Shown: positions 21,786-31,750 of the stretch, piece by piece | Position numbering within the stretch: position 1 is the first letter of the stretch | Layout: each line of letters begins with the position of its first letter | Assembly (NCBI GenBank): GCA_002179805.1 | Contig: NAVB01001530.1 | Coordinates: 1-35,419 of the forward strand | DNA: 35,419 bases | Source: Acanthamoeba lenticulata | Lineage: Eukaryota > Discosea > Longamoebia > Acanthamoebidae | Direction: 5' to 3' | The notes under the pieces: generated by a model | Told to the model about the DNA's origin: nothing | The model's database searches: none | Seen by the model: only the letters and a program-made list of their open reading frames with translations | Position numbers and translations under genes: made by a program

Positions 21786-22292
21786 CAAACGGTCTTCCCT
21801 CCCTGCAAACAACAATAAAGCTTCAATCCTGGTGTTCCCCTTTTAAATTAGTTCTGGGAGCAGTCTGCTTCTTGTCATACAAGGCTTCAGGGCACTTTGT
21901 CTCCCAGTTGTCAAGCTGTTCCTGCCTGCCATTGGCGGCATCCATGATCTCCTCCTTCTGCACGAACAGCTGCGAGAGGCTAGAGCCGCGGCCCAGGGCG
22001 AAGTCGCGGCCATGGACGTACAAGGTGGTTCGTCAAGTCCACACCAAGAAGGAGAGCTTGCGTGGTTGATAGATCTATCAAGTTATTAATTTGGGAAAGA
22101 AGTATTTTAATATGAAATCTTTTTTCTTTCCGGCTTTGTTTTTTCGTCGCCAGCAGTTGCGTCATCACGAACAAGAGGTCAGGTTTGGTTGGTCCCGCAC
22201 TGGAGACGGAGTCATGGATGATCAGAGCCAGGAAGGAAGAAACTTGAAGAATAAATAAGACCTTGACAGAACCACTCAACACGGCGCTTGCC
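21786..22292. other. Region between U2 and carbonic anhydrase, including its upstream flank
   Basis: Apart from the coding-like fragment at 21823-22023, this holds AT-rich sequence (22070-22140) and the presumed promoter and leader of the carbonic anhydrase gene. No TATA box is convincing. Confidence 0.4.
21823..22023 (-). pseudogene. Orphan coding-like fragment of an unrecognised gene
   Basis: A minus-strand frame reads YVHGRDFALGRGSSLSQLFV, continues KEEIMDAANGRQEQLDNWET, then CPEALYDKKQ before losing coding character in AT-rich sequence. It has the GC-rich third positions seen in real exons here, against an AT-rich background. An in-frame TGA lies a few codons upstream (near 22036), and I can find no partner exon. 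It may be a gene remnant, a single exon of a gene I cannot assemble, or chance. No family recognised. Confidence 0.35.
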
Positions 22293-23446
22293 ATGTCTCA
22301 CCACCACAAGAAGGAGAAGGACAAGAAGGACAAGAAGAACAAACACACCCTCACCATTTCACTGGAGGTTGTGGTGGCCACTTTCGCCCAACTACACCCT
22401 TTGTGCCGTTTCTGACTTGCTCTCTGGTGTAGGACGTGCCCCACGAGGCTTATCCCCAGAATGGCCGCGAGGCGTGGGAGAGGCTGCGCATTGGCAACGA
22501 GCGGTTCGCCAGCGGCGACTTAGTGGGCTTCCTCGGCAACCTGGCCACGGAGATGAACCCTGAAGCACGCAAGAGCCTCACCACCTCGCAGGTGCTTCTA
22601 CGCAAGACCACACTTTGGGTTGGGAGGGGAGAAAGAAGAAGAAGAAAGGCAACGTTTCATGTTTGCTCACCCCCGTGGGGGCACAGAATCCGTATGCCGT
22701 GGTGGTCACCTGTGCGGACTCGCGAGTCGCGCCAGAGCTCATCTTTGACGAGGGCATGGGCTTCCTGTTTGTGATCAGGTTCAGGCCGCCCCCTCTACAT
22801 CACCAGTATGTTTATCAACATGGTGACTCTAACGAAGAAGCTTCTATTACTGTCCAGGGTGGCGGGCAACGTGATGGACAAGACCGCGTTGGGCAGTATC
22901 GACTACGCCGTGGAGCATTTGCGCCCATGCTTGCTCCTCGTGATGGGCCACCAGTCCTGCGGCGCCGTCCAGGCCGGTACCGGAGCATTCATGAGTTGAT
23001 CACCTTTTTGGCCATGACTTGACCTCGTGATCTGTTCTGTTTGTTCTCTTTCATCCGCGGTTTGCAGCGATCCAGTGCCACGGCTCCGTGGGTCAGGACA
23101 ACATCGGGAGCATCGTCGCCAAGATCCTGCCCTCGGTCGCCAAGGCCAAGCAGTGCTGCCACCCTGACGACACCAATCCCGCGCAGGTGCGCAGCATCGC
23201 CAGAGATCACGATGTCATCTTGCTCTTCTCACCGCTTGTGTGCAGCTGTTGGACAAGGCGGTGCAGGAGAACGTGTTTGCCGCGGCGCGGGAGATCGTGG
23301 AGGGCAGCAAGATCGTGCAGGAGCACGTGGCCCAGGGCTCCCTCACCATCATGACCGCCAAGTACTACCTGGACTCGGGTCTCGTCGTCGAGATCCACTC
23401 GCCGTCGTCCCCTTCGGACACTACCCCACCCCCACCTCGGGCCTGA
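22293..23446 (+). CDS. Beta-class carbonic anhydrase
   Basis: Exons 22293-22367, 22433-22591, 22687-22778, 22858-22976, 23068-23186 and 23246-23446 join in phase to 254 residues. The beta-CA zinc site is complete: Cys87 in TCADSR with the Asp89-Arg91 dyad, and His140 and Cys143 in MGHQSCGAVQAG. Supporting motifs are WERLRIGNERFASGD near the N-terminus, FVIRVAGNV, and SIDYAVEHLRPCLLLVMGH. The enzyme interconverts carbon dioxide and bicarbonate, working as dimers or tetramers. The N-terminus MSHHHKKEKDKKDKKNKH is very Lys/His-rich and unlike a standard mitochondrial presequence, so the location is probably cytosolic (inference). The C-terminus ends in a short Pro-rich tail (DTTPPPPRA). Human-type alpha enzymes are unrelated in fold. 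Identification is firm. Confidence 0.95.
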
Positions 23447-23582
23447 TTTTGGACATTTTATTTTTATTTAAATAAATTGTGTAATTTAACAAATAATTAT
23501 ACTTTGAATTTTTTGTATTTAATTCAAGAAAAGTAGTTACAATGAGAGGAGCAGGAGGGGCACAAAAGAGGTGTGGGACGGA

Positions 23583-26500
23583 TCAAGGCGCCTGCGACCG
23601 GGCGGCCTTCTGTCGCTCGATCTGCTCCTCTCGCATCTTGCCGTACTCGCGCAGCTTCTGCATCCGGAGCTTGTACTCGCGCGCCTCCTTCCACGACACC
23701 CGATCGTCCGCCCAGTTGCCCGACTCGCGCCGGTTGTAGAACCGCTCCTTCCTCGTGTTGAAGATTGCTGGAGCGAGAGAGATAGAAGATAAGCATGATG
23801 ATGGTAATGATGGCGATGTCGGTGGCGGTAAAGAGGAAAGGTGTGTGTGTGAAAGAGAGGCGACTGACCTTCAAGGTTGGGGCTCTCCATCTGGCCAAAG
23901 AGCTCGTCGGGATCCAAGTTGACCTGGTGGCGCAGGGCGGCCTGGAGAGTTAGCGGCTCCGCCCAGTCGGGAATGCGCTTCTGAGGCTTGCGCGCCTCGG
24001 CTTCTTCATCTTCCTCTTCCTCGTCCGAGCTGTGTATCGACAACATCAACACCATAAAGATCAGCATCATCATCATCATCATGGCGGTGATGAACGAGAA
24101 GACAAACCTCTGGTAGGGCGAGATCGGGTACTGGTAGGGCTCGTTCTCGCGCAAGGCCGCGAGGTGGGGCGTGCGGTGGGGCGACTTGGGCAGCGCGAAC
24201 TCGTCCCGGAAGTGAAGGTAGTGACCGTCGCTCTGGAACGGGCTCGACGCCCCGTCGGCGCCCATATGGGACCCGTTGAGCGACGTCGATGGAGAGCCCA
24301 GCGAGCTGGAGAGCGACAATGACGACGCCGTCATCGGCGACGATGAAAGCGACGAGGGCGACGACGATGATATGGACAACGACGCGTTGGAGAGCTTGTG
24401 GGCCGGGAGCTGCTTGGGCGGCGGCATCAGCTCCATCGACGTCTTCTTCTTGAGCGGCTTGGCCCCCGCTGTTGGCGCCGCAGAGGTAGCAGGACGGGGC
24501 GGGGCGGGGATGGCAGACGGCGGGGCGGCTCGGCCAAAGAGGTTGGCCACCATCTGGCTGATGCCCTTGGACTTGACGGCGTTAACCTCCTCCAACTTTT
24601 TTCGCCTCTCTTCCTCCTCCCGTCGTCGCCGAGCCTCTTCCTCCTCTCGCTTCCTCCTCAGCGTGTCGCCGCCGCTCGGCTGCTGCTGCTGCTGCTGGGC
24701 GCCACTGCCCGAGGCGGCCGTTGTGGCGGCCATCATGGCCTTGACCCGGTTGAGGGTGTCCTCGTCCTTGATCCGCCGGGCCTGGTCCTCCTGGCGGCGC
24801 TTGTCCTCGTCGCGCTTCTTGCGGGTTTCCTCGACCGTGCGTTCGATGCGTTCGATGCGTTCACGCTCTTCGCGCTCGCGCCTCTCGCGCTCGTCGCGTT
24901 CGCGCTTCTCACGTTCCTCGCGTTCCCTCTTCTCGCGCTCCTCGCGCTCCTTCTTCTCGCGTTCTTCGCGTTCCTTCTTCTCACGCTCGAGGCGGCGACG
25001 CTCCTCCTCGGCACGACGCTTGGACTCAGCCACTTCGCGCTCGGCCGCGCGCTGGCGCTCCTTCTGCTGTTCAGCCTCGAGCTGCCGGCGCTTTTCAGCC
25101 TCAGCCTTTTGCTGCCGCTCGGCCTCGAGCCGCTTGCGGTTCTCCTCGCGGCGCCGATTAGCTTCTTCCTCCTTCTTCTTGATCTCGGCCAGCTTGCGCT
25201 GGCGCTCCTCCTCGGCCTTTTCCCGGTTGAGCCGCGCCCGCTCGAGCTTGTCCCGCTTCTCCTTCTCGGCGCGCTGCTTCTCGAGGAGCTGCTGCCGCTC
25301 GCGCTCCTTGGCCTCTTCCTTGTCCTTGGCCGCCGTCGTCGTGGTAGTAGACGTAGCCAGGGCGGACGGAAGCTTGGGCTTGGGCAGCATCGTCGGCTTG
25401 GCTGTGGCCACCGGTGCGGCGCTGACCGGCTTGGTCGCCTCTTCCTGGGGCTTCGGTACCGACGCCTCAACGAGCGACCGCTTGCGAGGCGGCTGTTCAG
25501 AAGCCGCCGGGGTAGTGCCGGCGAGATCGCTGCTCTCCATCATCATCTCGCTCAGGCCGCGCTTGGTGCCACGCCTGTGCGTTGGCAACGCCCGCTTGCC
25601 CTCGGGCATGCGAGCCCGCGACTTGCGCACATCGGCCAGACGCGGCGTGGATGAGACAGGCGTGGTGGCCATGGTCCCGGTCGCGGCAGGTCCTGGGGTG
25701 GCCGGCACGACGGGCTCAGAGGCCACGTGGGCCAACGACGTCGAGCGCAGGGCAGTCTCAGAGGGCTGCAGCAGCCCCAAGAGTGACGATGAGACAGACG
25801 AGAGCGACACCGAGGGCACGGTGATCTTGACGTGGCTCAGTTCACACTCGGGTCCGGCCGCGGTCGCATCGGTCAAACTTGGCATACCCAGCTGGAAGCC
25901 GCTGTAGGCTCGGGACTTGCTGGCCCGCTCCTCCTTGCGCTTTCGCAGCCGCTCCTCGAGCTTGCGCCTGTAGTCCTCCTTGTTGTCGACCGGTTTCTCT
26001 GTTGTTGTTCATCGCTGACGAGTCAAACACTGTGGCTTTGAGGGACAAAGAGAGGCGAACAAGGGTACCTTCGCTGGTGCGGGCACTGCCGGTAGCCGGG
26101 GCGGGCTCGGGCGATTCGGAGAGCGAGCCCGCGCAGGCCTCGATCTCGGCGGCCTTGGGCGACTCTGACAAAGAGGCCCCAACAGCAGTCGCAGCGATGG
26201 CAGCGGCAGCGGCGCCGCCGACAGACGGGCGAATTTCGTCGCCGCTGAGGCGGCTCACATGAGTGCTGCGGCACTCGACCTCCGAGTCGGAATCGGATGA
26301 AGGCTTCTCCTCCTCCACCATCCGGCTGGTCTCAAGCAGGCTCACCTCTTCGGGTTCGTATTCTTCCTCTTCCTCCACTTCGACCTCTTCCTGTTCCACC
26401 TCTTCCTCGTCACTGCTATCATGCAGCAGATCGATGACGGGCATGGCGGCCGCGGCCTTGGCCAGGTTCACGGTCTCCTCGTCCCAGTCTAGCGCTGTCT

Positions 26501-28532
26501 GCTCCACTTGTCGCACCGCAGCTTCCTGTTCCTCCTCTTCATGCTCCATGTCATCTCCGTCATCTTGCACCTCGTCTTCCTCGTCGCTGTCCTCTGCCTC
26601 CTGCTCGACTTGCTTGGCTTGCAAGAGGCGGGCTTGCTCTTCGCGCTCCTCTCGGACCTTGCGCTCCATCTGCTCCCGGTTCCTTAGCTTCTCTTCTTCT
26701 TTCTGCTTCTTCTCGCGCTGTTGGCGCTCCTCTTCGAGTCGTTGAAGCTCCGCCTCTCGCGCTTCTTGCTCGCGCTTGAGCCGCTCCTTCTCCTCGCGCT
26801 CTTGTCGCTCGCGCTCGAGCCACTCCCTTTCCTCCTGTTCTCGGCGCTCGCGCTCTTCTCGTTCCCGGCGTTCGCGCTCCTCGCGCTCTCGCGCTTCCTT
26901 GGCGAGCTGCTGCGCCTTCTTCTGTCGCTGCCGCTCTTCCTCTTCTTGCCGCTCGCGCTGCTCGCGCTCGCGAGCTTCCTTTTGCTTCTGCCGTTTCTCC
27001 TCCTCGCGCCGCTCGCACTCGACGCGCTCCGCTTCAGCTCGGGCCTTGGCATCGGCTTCCTCCTTAGCCAGGCGCTCGGCTTCCTCTTGCTCCGCTTGCC
27101 TCTTCTTCTCCTCCTCCTCCCTCTCCAAACGCTCGCGTTCAGCCTTGTTTCTAGCTTCCTCTTCCTCCTGCCGTTTCTTCTCCTGAAGCTCTTGTTCACG
27201 AGCAGCCTGAGCTTTTTGCTCGTTATCAGCCTGTTTCTGCTTCTGCTGTTCGGTCTCCTCGCTCTCAGCAGAGTTGATTGAAGGCGCACGAGCCTTGCTG
27301 CGCGTGCGTCTCGCCAGCCGCCGCGGTCTCCTATTGGCCTTCTCAGCGCCCTCTTGTGGAGCCTGAACGGCGGGTGCCTCCTCGGCCTGGGCTGGTGCGG
27401 CCTTCTCCTCCTCTTCCTCGTCTTTCATAGCAACCTCGCCCTTCGCGTTCCTCCTGCGAGAGCGAAGAGCGAACTTCCTGGGCGCTAGACACCGCCGCAG
27501 ACGAGTGACTTCATCGGACGGCCGGTAAGCGGGAAGGGGACCGTCATCAACTTCCGGTGCCGTTGCGTTGATCTTTGTCGAAGCGTCCGTAGCGGCGGCA
27601 TCCTCATCCGTGCGCTGCTTCTCCTTCTCGGCGAGCTCTTGCTTGAGCAGCCCAGAGTTACTACGCTTGGCGAGTCGGCGCTTGCGCGTCTTCTCCTCCT
27701 TCTTCGGCTCCTCCTTGGGTGCGGGCACAGCCTTAGGTGTGCTGGGCTCTTCAACCTGCCGCTTCCTTTTCGTTGCAGTGTCTGCATCAAGTTACGTGAG
27801 ACAATTTACTCAATCTTCAAATAACATCCACTTAGATTCGATGGGAAGACATACCAGTTTTTGACGCTGACTGCCCTCCGTTACTCTTGTCCTCAACGCT
27901 TGCAGTAGCAAAGAGACGTTTGGGCGTAGAGTTCATGATCTTCTGGCGCAGGAGCGCACCCACTCCGCCCGCTCGTGCTGGAGTCTTCTTGGAGAGACCA
28001 CTCTTAGGTGTCTCGGGCTTGCTCATGAGATCGGGAACCGACGGTGTTTTGGAAGCGAGCAGTCGCGTCGCATCGCGCTGCGGCGTCATCCTCTTGGCGG
28101 GCGAACCCATGACCGGCGGATTGTGCAGGTTGGTCAGATTACCAAGTGGCATTCGCAGCACCATGCTCTGGGTAGAACGCAGCGTTTCATATTTGAAAAG
28201 CTTGAGGTCTCCACGCAGAGTAGCTGAGGTAGTAGTGGCGCGGCCCAGCTTCTGTCGCTTGTCGGGCCGTTGGGAAAAGAATGCCAGAGCATGACTGGGA
28301 CAAATCTCGTGTGAGAAATTGATTAATTAAGCTCTCTTTGGATTATTTGGTACCTTTTGTACTTCTCTGGCACTTCATGTTCGACTTGACGCAACCAATC
28401 AGTCATCGATGCATACGTCGCATCGAGCGCAGCGACACGTTCTTGATACAAGTCCTGGATCTGATTGGAAAGCTCCAGCATCGTGTCGGGCATGGTCGCC
28501 CCCGTCTGAGTCGTCGTGGTCGAGGTCGCCAT
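23583..28532 (-). CDS. INCENP: INCENP, inner centromere protein of the chromosomal passenger complex
   Basis: Six exons (28354-28532, 27855-28294, 26069-27781, 24108-25998, 23869-24029, 23583-23767) join to 1,522 residues, against 918 in human. The C-terminus carries the IN-box that binds and activates Aurora B: KRIPDWAEPLTLQAALRHQV, then DPDELFGQMESPNLEAIF. The N-terminal helix (MPDTMLELSNQIQDLYQERV) sits where the survivin/borealin-binding CEN box lies in relatives. Residues about 60-206 are dense in SP/TP sites (MGSPAKRMTPQR, LMSKPETPKSG, NSTPKRLFA), candidate CDK targets. Two very long charged helices (about 390-640 and 1000-1245, with KKEREEREKKEREEREKRER-like ER/K patterns) match the single-alpha-helix type of human INCENP but occur twice, separated by an acidic, serine-rich region. 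A 60-residue tail (ESGNWADDRVSWKEAREYKL) extends beyond the IN-box. It acts at centromeres and the spindle midzone. Identification from the IN-box is firm. Confidence 0.93.
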
Positions 28533-28790
28533 CGCGGTTCGTTGTGTAAAGGCTCGTGTTCCACACACGAGATCAGTCCTCTACTCCCGTCCAATGCGGC
28601 GTCGTCTGTGTGTTGATCGATGCGAAGCCCTCCTGTTTTTCGCGATACAACAACTCCCGCGTTTTTGCTTTTTGGCGCCAAAATCTACCGCTGCCGTTAC
28701 TGGCACAAGAATGATTGGAATGTTGTTGGGAAGGCGACACTGACGAGTACAAGGGCATTGCAAGTGGCGTGAAACGAGTGCTCATGCGCC

Positions 28791-30148
28791 TCAGCCGAGG
28801 ATCGCGCGAGCTGTCTCGTACGCAAAGAAGCAAGCGGCATTGGCGGGACAGGCACGGAGCATGGCAGGCGTGAATCCCCTCCAGAAGCCCTTCCATCCCT
28901 CAGCCTTGTTGAGCTGCACCGCCGCTTGCCACGTGTTTCTGTGAACGACACCAGCCATATGGATGGAGATCTCTCTTATCAGTACTGCTTCCATAATCAC
29001 CAGAGCTGGGAAGTGGGTGCCGCTTACCGGTACTTACGCTGGGCGGGATCAGAGGGCTCAGTCTGGAAGCGAGACTTGACGACGTCAAGCGGGAAGCAGC
29101 TGACCCAGTAGCCGACGCCACCGATAGCGCCAGCAGTGAGGACAGCGAGTGGCGACAGCTTCTTGGTTCCAGTTCCATCGTCTCCAGTGAGCTGTGTGTG
29201 ACGCACCACAACATTTAGCTTGTACGACAAGTGAGGCGACCGACGTAAAGACGCACCTTGCGGCGAGCATACTCGTAGCCGGCGAAGTAGGCGGCGTTGG
29301 AGGGGATGTTCCTCAAGATGGTCGGGAAGATGCCCTGATAGATGCCTCTGTTCGATCAAAATCAAAAGCAGCAGGTGAGTGGTTGGCTTCCACTACGGCC
29401 CTACAACAGCGCAAAGGCTTGGAGGCACCTGATGCCGTAGTTGCGCACAAGCTGCCAGGCGCAGTCGAGGGAGTTCTTGTACTGGCCGCCAGTGCCGTAC
29501 TGGACCTGCATCTTGGACTTGACCAGGTCCACAGGGCCCTCTGCAAACGCAACAACAAGGCCTGGAGAAGAAGAAGAAGAAAAAGATCGGCAACGTCAAG
29601 AAGAGCTGACAATGATGAAAAACAAGACCAGAGAGATACCGGTAATGGCGCCAGCGCCAATGAGCTGAGGGGTCGTCAGGGGGATGTTCTTGTCGGGCTG
29701 GAACAGCCTGCCCGCAAAACGTCATGAACTGTGAGCCAGCGGCAGCTTATGCCGTGAGGTGCTGGTGGCGTACCGCTGGGCACGACCCCACGTGAAGAAG
29801 AGAACGGAATTGATTGCCGAGACGCCAACGAGGGGCGAACCCACGCCCTTGTAGAACCCCTTGGCCTTTTAATCACAACAAGAACAAACCAAATATATGC
29901 AACGCCAGCAAATTGACAAATTGCACGGGTTACACTCACATCTTTTTGCAAGTTGCAAACGGGAAAAGTCTGGCAGCACATACCCCCTCCTTGGTGTAGG
30001 TCTGTTTCACGCAATCACCAAAGGAGGTGAAGTGACCCGGCGGGGCGGTCTGAAGCCGGACCTTCAGCGTATCGAACGGGTGGCCGGTAATCACCAGAGC
30101 CATCCCGCCGAACGTGCCCGCAATGAAGTCCTTCAGCGCATCCGACAT
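28791..30148 (-). CDS. Mitochondrial carrier (SLC25), acylcarnitine/basic amino acid type
   Basis: Exons 29984-30148, 29774-29865, 29640-29707, 29429-29561, 29257-29347, 29028-29191 and 28791-28938 join in phase to 286 residues, a normal carrier length. The three-fold carrier repeat is complete. The signature motifs are HPFDTLKVRLQT, GPVDLVKSKMQVQ and FPLDVVKSRFQTE, with second halves GFYKGVGSPLVGV, GIYQGIFPTILRNIPSNAAY and GFWRGFTPAMLRACPANAAC. Six transmembrane helices are expected in the inner mitochondrial membrane. The third repeat is closest to carnitine/acylcarnitine translocase (SLC25A20) and its relative SLC25A29. The second signature has Gly in place of the usual Pro context start, as in that subgroup. 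Substrate is inferred from similarity only. It is divergent from the SH3-RING gene, with 161 bases between the start codons. Confidence 0.92.
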
Positions 30149-30309
30149 CCCAGCAGAGCTTCTTCTTCGTCTTCTTCACGCCCAAAAACGTCGGGCTCCC
30201 CACCCGAAAAAAGCTGTGTTTGTAAGAATGCCAAAAATGCACGCGGGAGTTAACCCAAAACAAACAACTTCGGTTGAAGGAAGAACCAAGTCGTACGCCA
30301 TCCTTTACG
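30149..30309. promoter_or_regulatory. Probable bidirectional promoter between the mitochondrial carrier and SH3-RING genes
   Basis: Only 161 bases separate the divergent start codons, so both promoters must lie here or overlap the leaders. The segment contains cttcttcttcgtcttcttc near 30160 (pyrimidine tract on the plus strand) and no clear TATA box. The role is inferred from arrangement. Confidence 0.4.
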
Positions 30310-31379
30310 ATGACGGATAGATCAATGTTCTCTTCGTTTATGGCTGCAAGCCCACAATCAGTAAAAGTGCCGCCCCCTGGAAGCAGTTCAGGAAGAGTTT
30401 TGACCCAAGCCACAACAACTGCTGGCACTATACTCAAGATTTGGGTTAATGCAGGGATTCCACAAACACAAGCGTACGTATTGCTCTTATGTGACCTGCA
30501 ACGATTTCGCAATTTGAACCCCCTTCTGGCTTGCTGATGCTTTTCGTTGGGATTCATCTCAGGGCCAACTCGTGGGGTTCGCTCTCCACTCGGGCGCGGT
30601 TACGCTGGGCAGAGGACCGTCGTTGCTGGGAGGTGTGCGAGCGCGAGTCCATGCGCGTGTTGTGGGCCGTGCCAGCAAGCAACGTCACTCGCGCCACCGA
30701 TAGCTCGCGATACTTTGCTTTCACCACCGCGACTAACGAGCGCCTGGGCGTTGCCTTCCACACGAAAGAGGAAAGCGTAGAGTTTGTACAGATCCTGTAC
30801 GTCATCACCATTAACCACGCCCAACCATCATTGACACGTTCAGCAGCTCACAAGAACAACTCCTATTAGGATTGCCAAGGGTGCGCCATGCATCATCATG
30901 AAAGAGTATCACCCAACGCCACAGAGGCGATTTTGCGAGTTGGACATCAAGACAGGTGACCAAGTCACTGTGGTCGTCATGGAAAAGGAGCACTGGTGGG
31001 GCGTCAAAGTTTCCGATGCGGCGCTCGGCCTGGTCTCTGCCTCGTTTGGCTGGTTCCCGGCCGGCCATGGCACCATCATCAACAAGCCGACGTCCCCATC
31101 TCCCGCCTCCTCGGTCGAGCCCATGATGACTGAGGGTACGACACTTTCTCGACAGTAATAGCAAAGAGTGCTGACAATGAATTGCCATACGCAGATGAGG
31201 GAGCAAGCGGCAAGGCCTGTTGTGTGTGCTACGAGAACCCAAAAGACGCGCTGTTCTTCCCGTGCCGACACATTGCGTGCTGCATGGATTGCGCGACAGC
31301 CCTCTACAACTCACGCACGCGTGCTTGCCCCATTTGTCGAGCTGACATCCGGCAGGTTGAGCGGGTGTACATCGCCTAG
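30310..31379 (+). CDS. PH/WH1-like - SH3 - RING finger protein (probable E3 ubiquitin ligase)
   Basis: Exons 30310-30473, 30563-30796, 30870-31135 and 31195-31379 join in phase to 282 residues. The C-terminus is a complete RING of the IAP/MDM2 type, starting at Cys230: CCVCYENPKDALFFPCRHIA, then CCMDCA and CPICRADIRQVERVYIA with the characteristic short hydrophobic tail. These RINGs bind E2 enzymes and often dimerise through the tail. Residues about 135-205 fit an SH3 domain (FCELDIKTGDQVTVVVMEKE, HWWGVKV, FGWFPAGHGTII: the ELxxxxGD, WW and G-W-FP landmarks). Residues about 35-130 (TILKIWVNAGI, RRCWEVCERESMRVLWAV, LGVAFHTKEESVEFVQIL) resemble a WH1/PH-fold domain. This part is less certain. 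An adaptor-ligase acting on proline-rich or actin-linked partners is an inference. Its stop codon lies inside an inverted repeat. Confidence 0.85.
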
Positions 31380-31501
31380 TGACGAGGAATAAGGGCTGGT
31401 GAGGATGCTGTTGGTTTGAAGTCGCGCAGTGTTAAACACTTGACTTGTTTCTCACGCCACCAGCATCCTCATCAGCCCTCGTTCCTCGCCACTGGGCGAT
31501 G
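31370..31501. repeat. 45-bp imperfect inverted repeat spanning the RING gene stop codon
   Basis: Arm 1 (31370-31414) includes the last codons and TAG of the RING gene. Arm 2 (31457-31501) is its reverse complement at 39 of 45 positions with no gaps, and the loop is 42 bases. Five of the six differences are transitions, and three would leave G·U pairs in RNA, so the transcript could form a long, strong hairpin. It may be an inverted duplication of the gene end or a structural 3' element. Confidence 0.85.
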
Positions 31502-31750
31502 CCCTCGGTCGTTGTTCGACGCAAGACTTCCTGAATGCTAGGGCCTCATTCCTTCTCCGTTCCTCCTCCCTTTTGTACAGCCCAAAAGGGTCTTGTTGAC
31601 AACAGCAACGTGGCATCATCATTTCGCCCCAAGTCGTTGCCAACAGCAGGGAGCAAAAAAAAAAAAAAACCGAAACAAAACAAAAAACACGAAAAATGAA
31701 AAGAGAAACAAAGAGAAATTGCCAACGCTGGCGACAGCATGAGATGAAGA
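31502..31750. other. Intergenic and leader region before the charged nuclear-type gene
   Basis: Contains no supported gene. From 31657 to 31720 the plus strand is very A-rich, with a run of about 15 A and then cgaaacaaaacaaaaaac, directly ahead of the ATG at 31751. This resembles an A-rich 5' leader or promoter. Confidence 0.4.

Noticed and set aside
24276..25907. A 543-codon plus-strand open frame opposite INCENP
   Set aside because: It is the antisense shadow of the charged helix (Ser/Arg-rich mirror of Glu/Arg codons). The minus strand carries the IN-box and phase-consistent introns.
26721..27281. Leucine-rich plus-strand frames that look like membrane proteins
   Set aside because: They mirror the Glu/Arg/Lys repeats of INCENP. 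The hydrophobicity is an artefact of the complementary strand.
31657..31672. Run of about 15 A on the plus strand as a sign of a retroposed gene
   Set aside because: It precedes rather than follows a gene, no target-site duplication is seen, and the downstream gene has introns.
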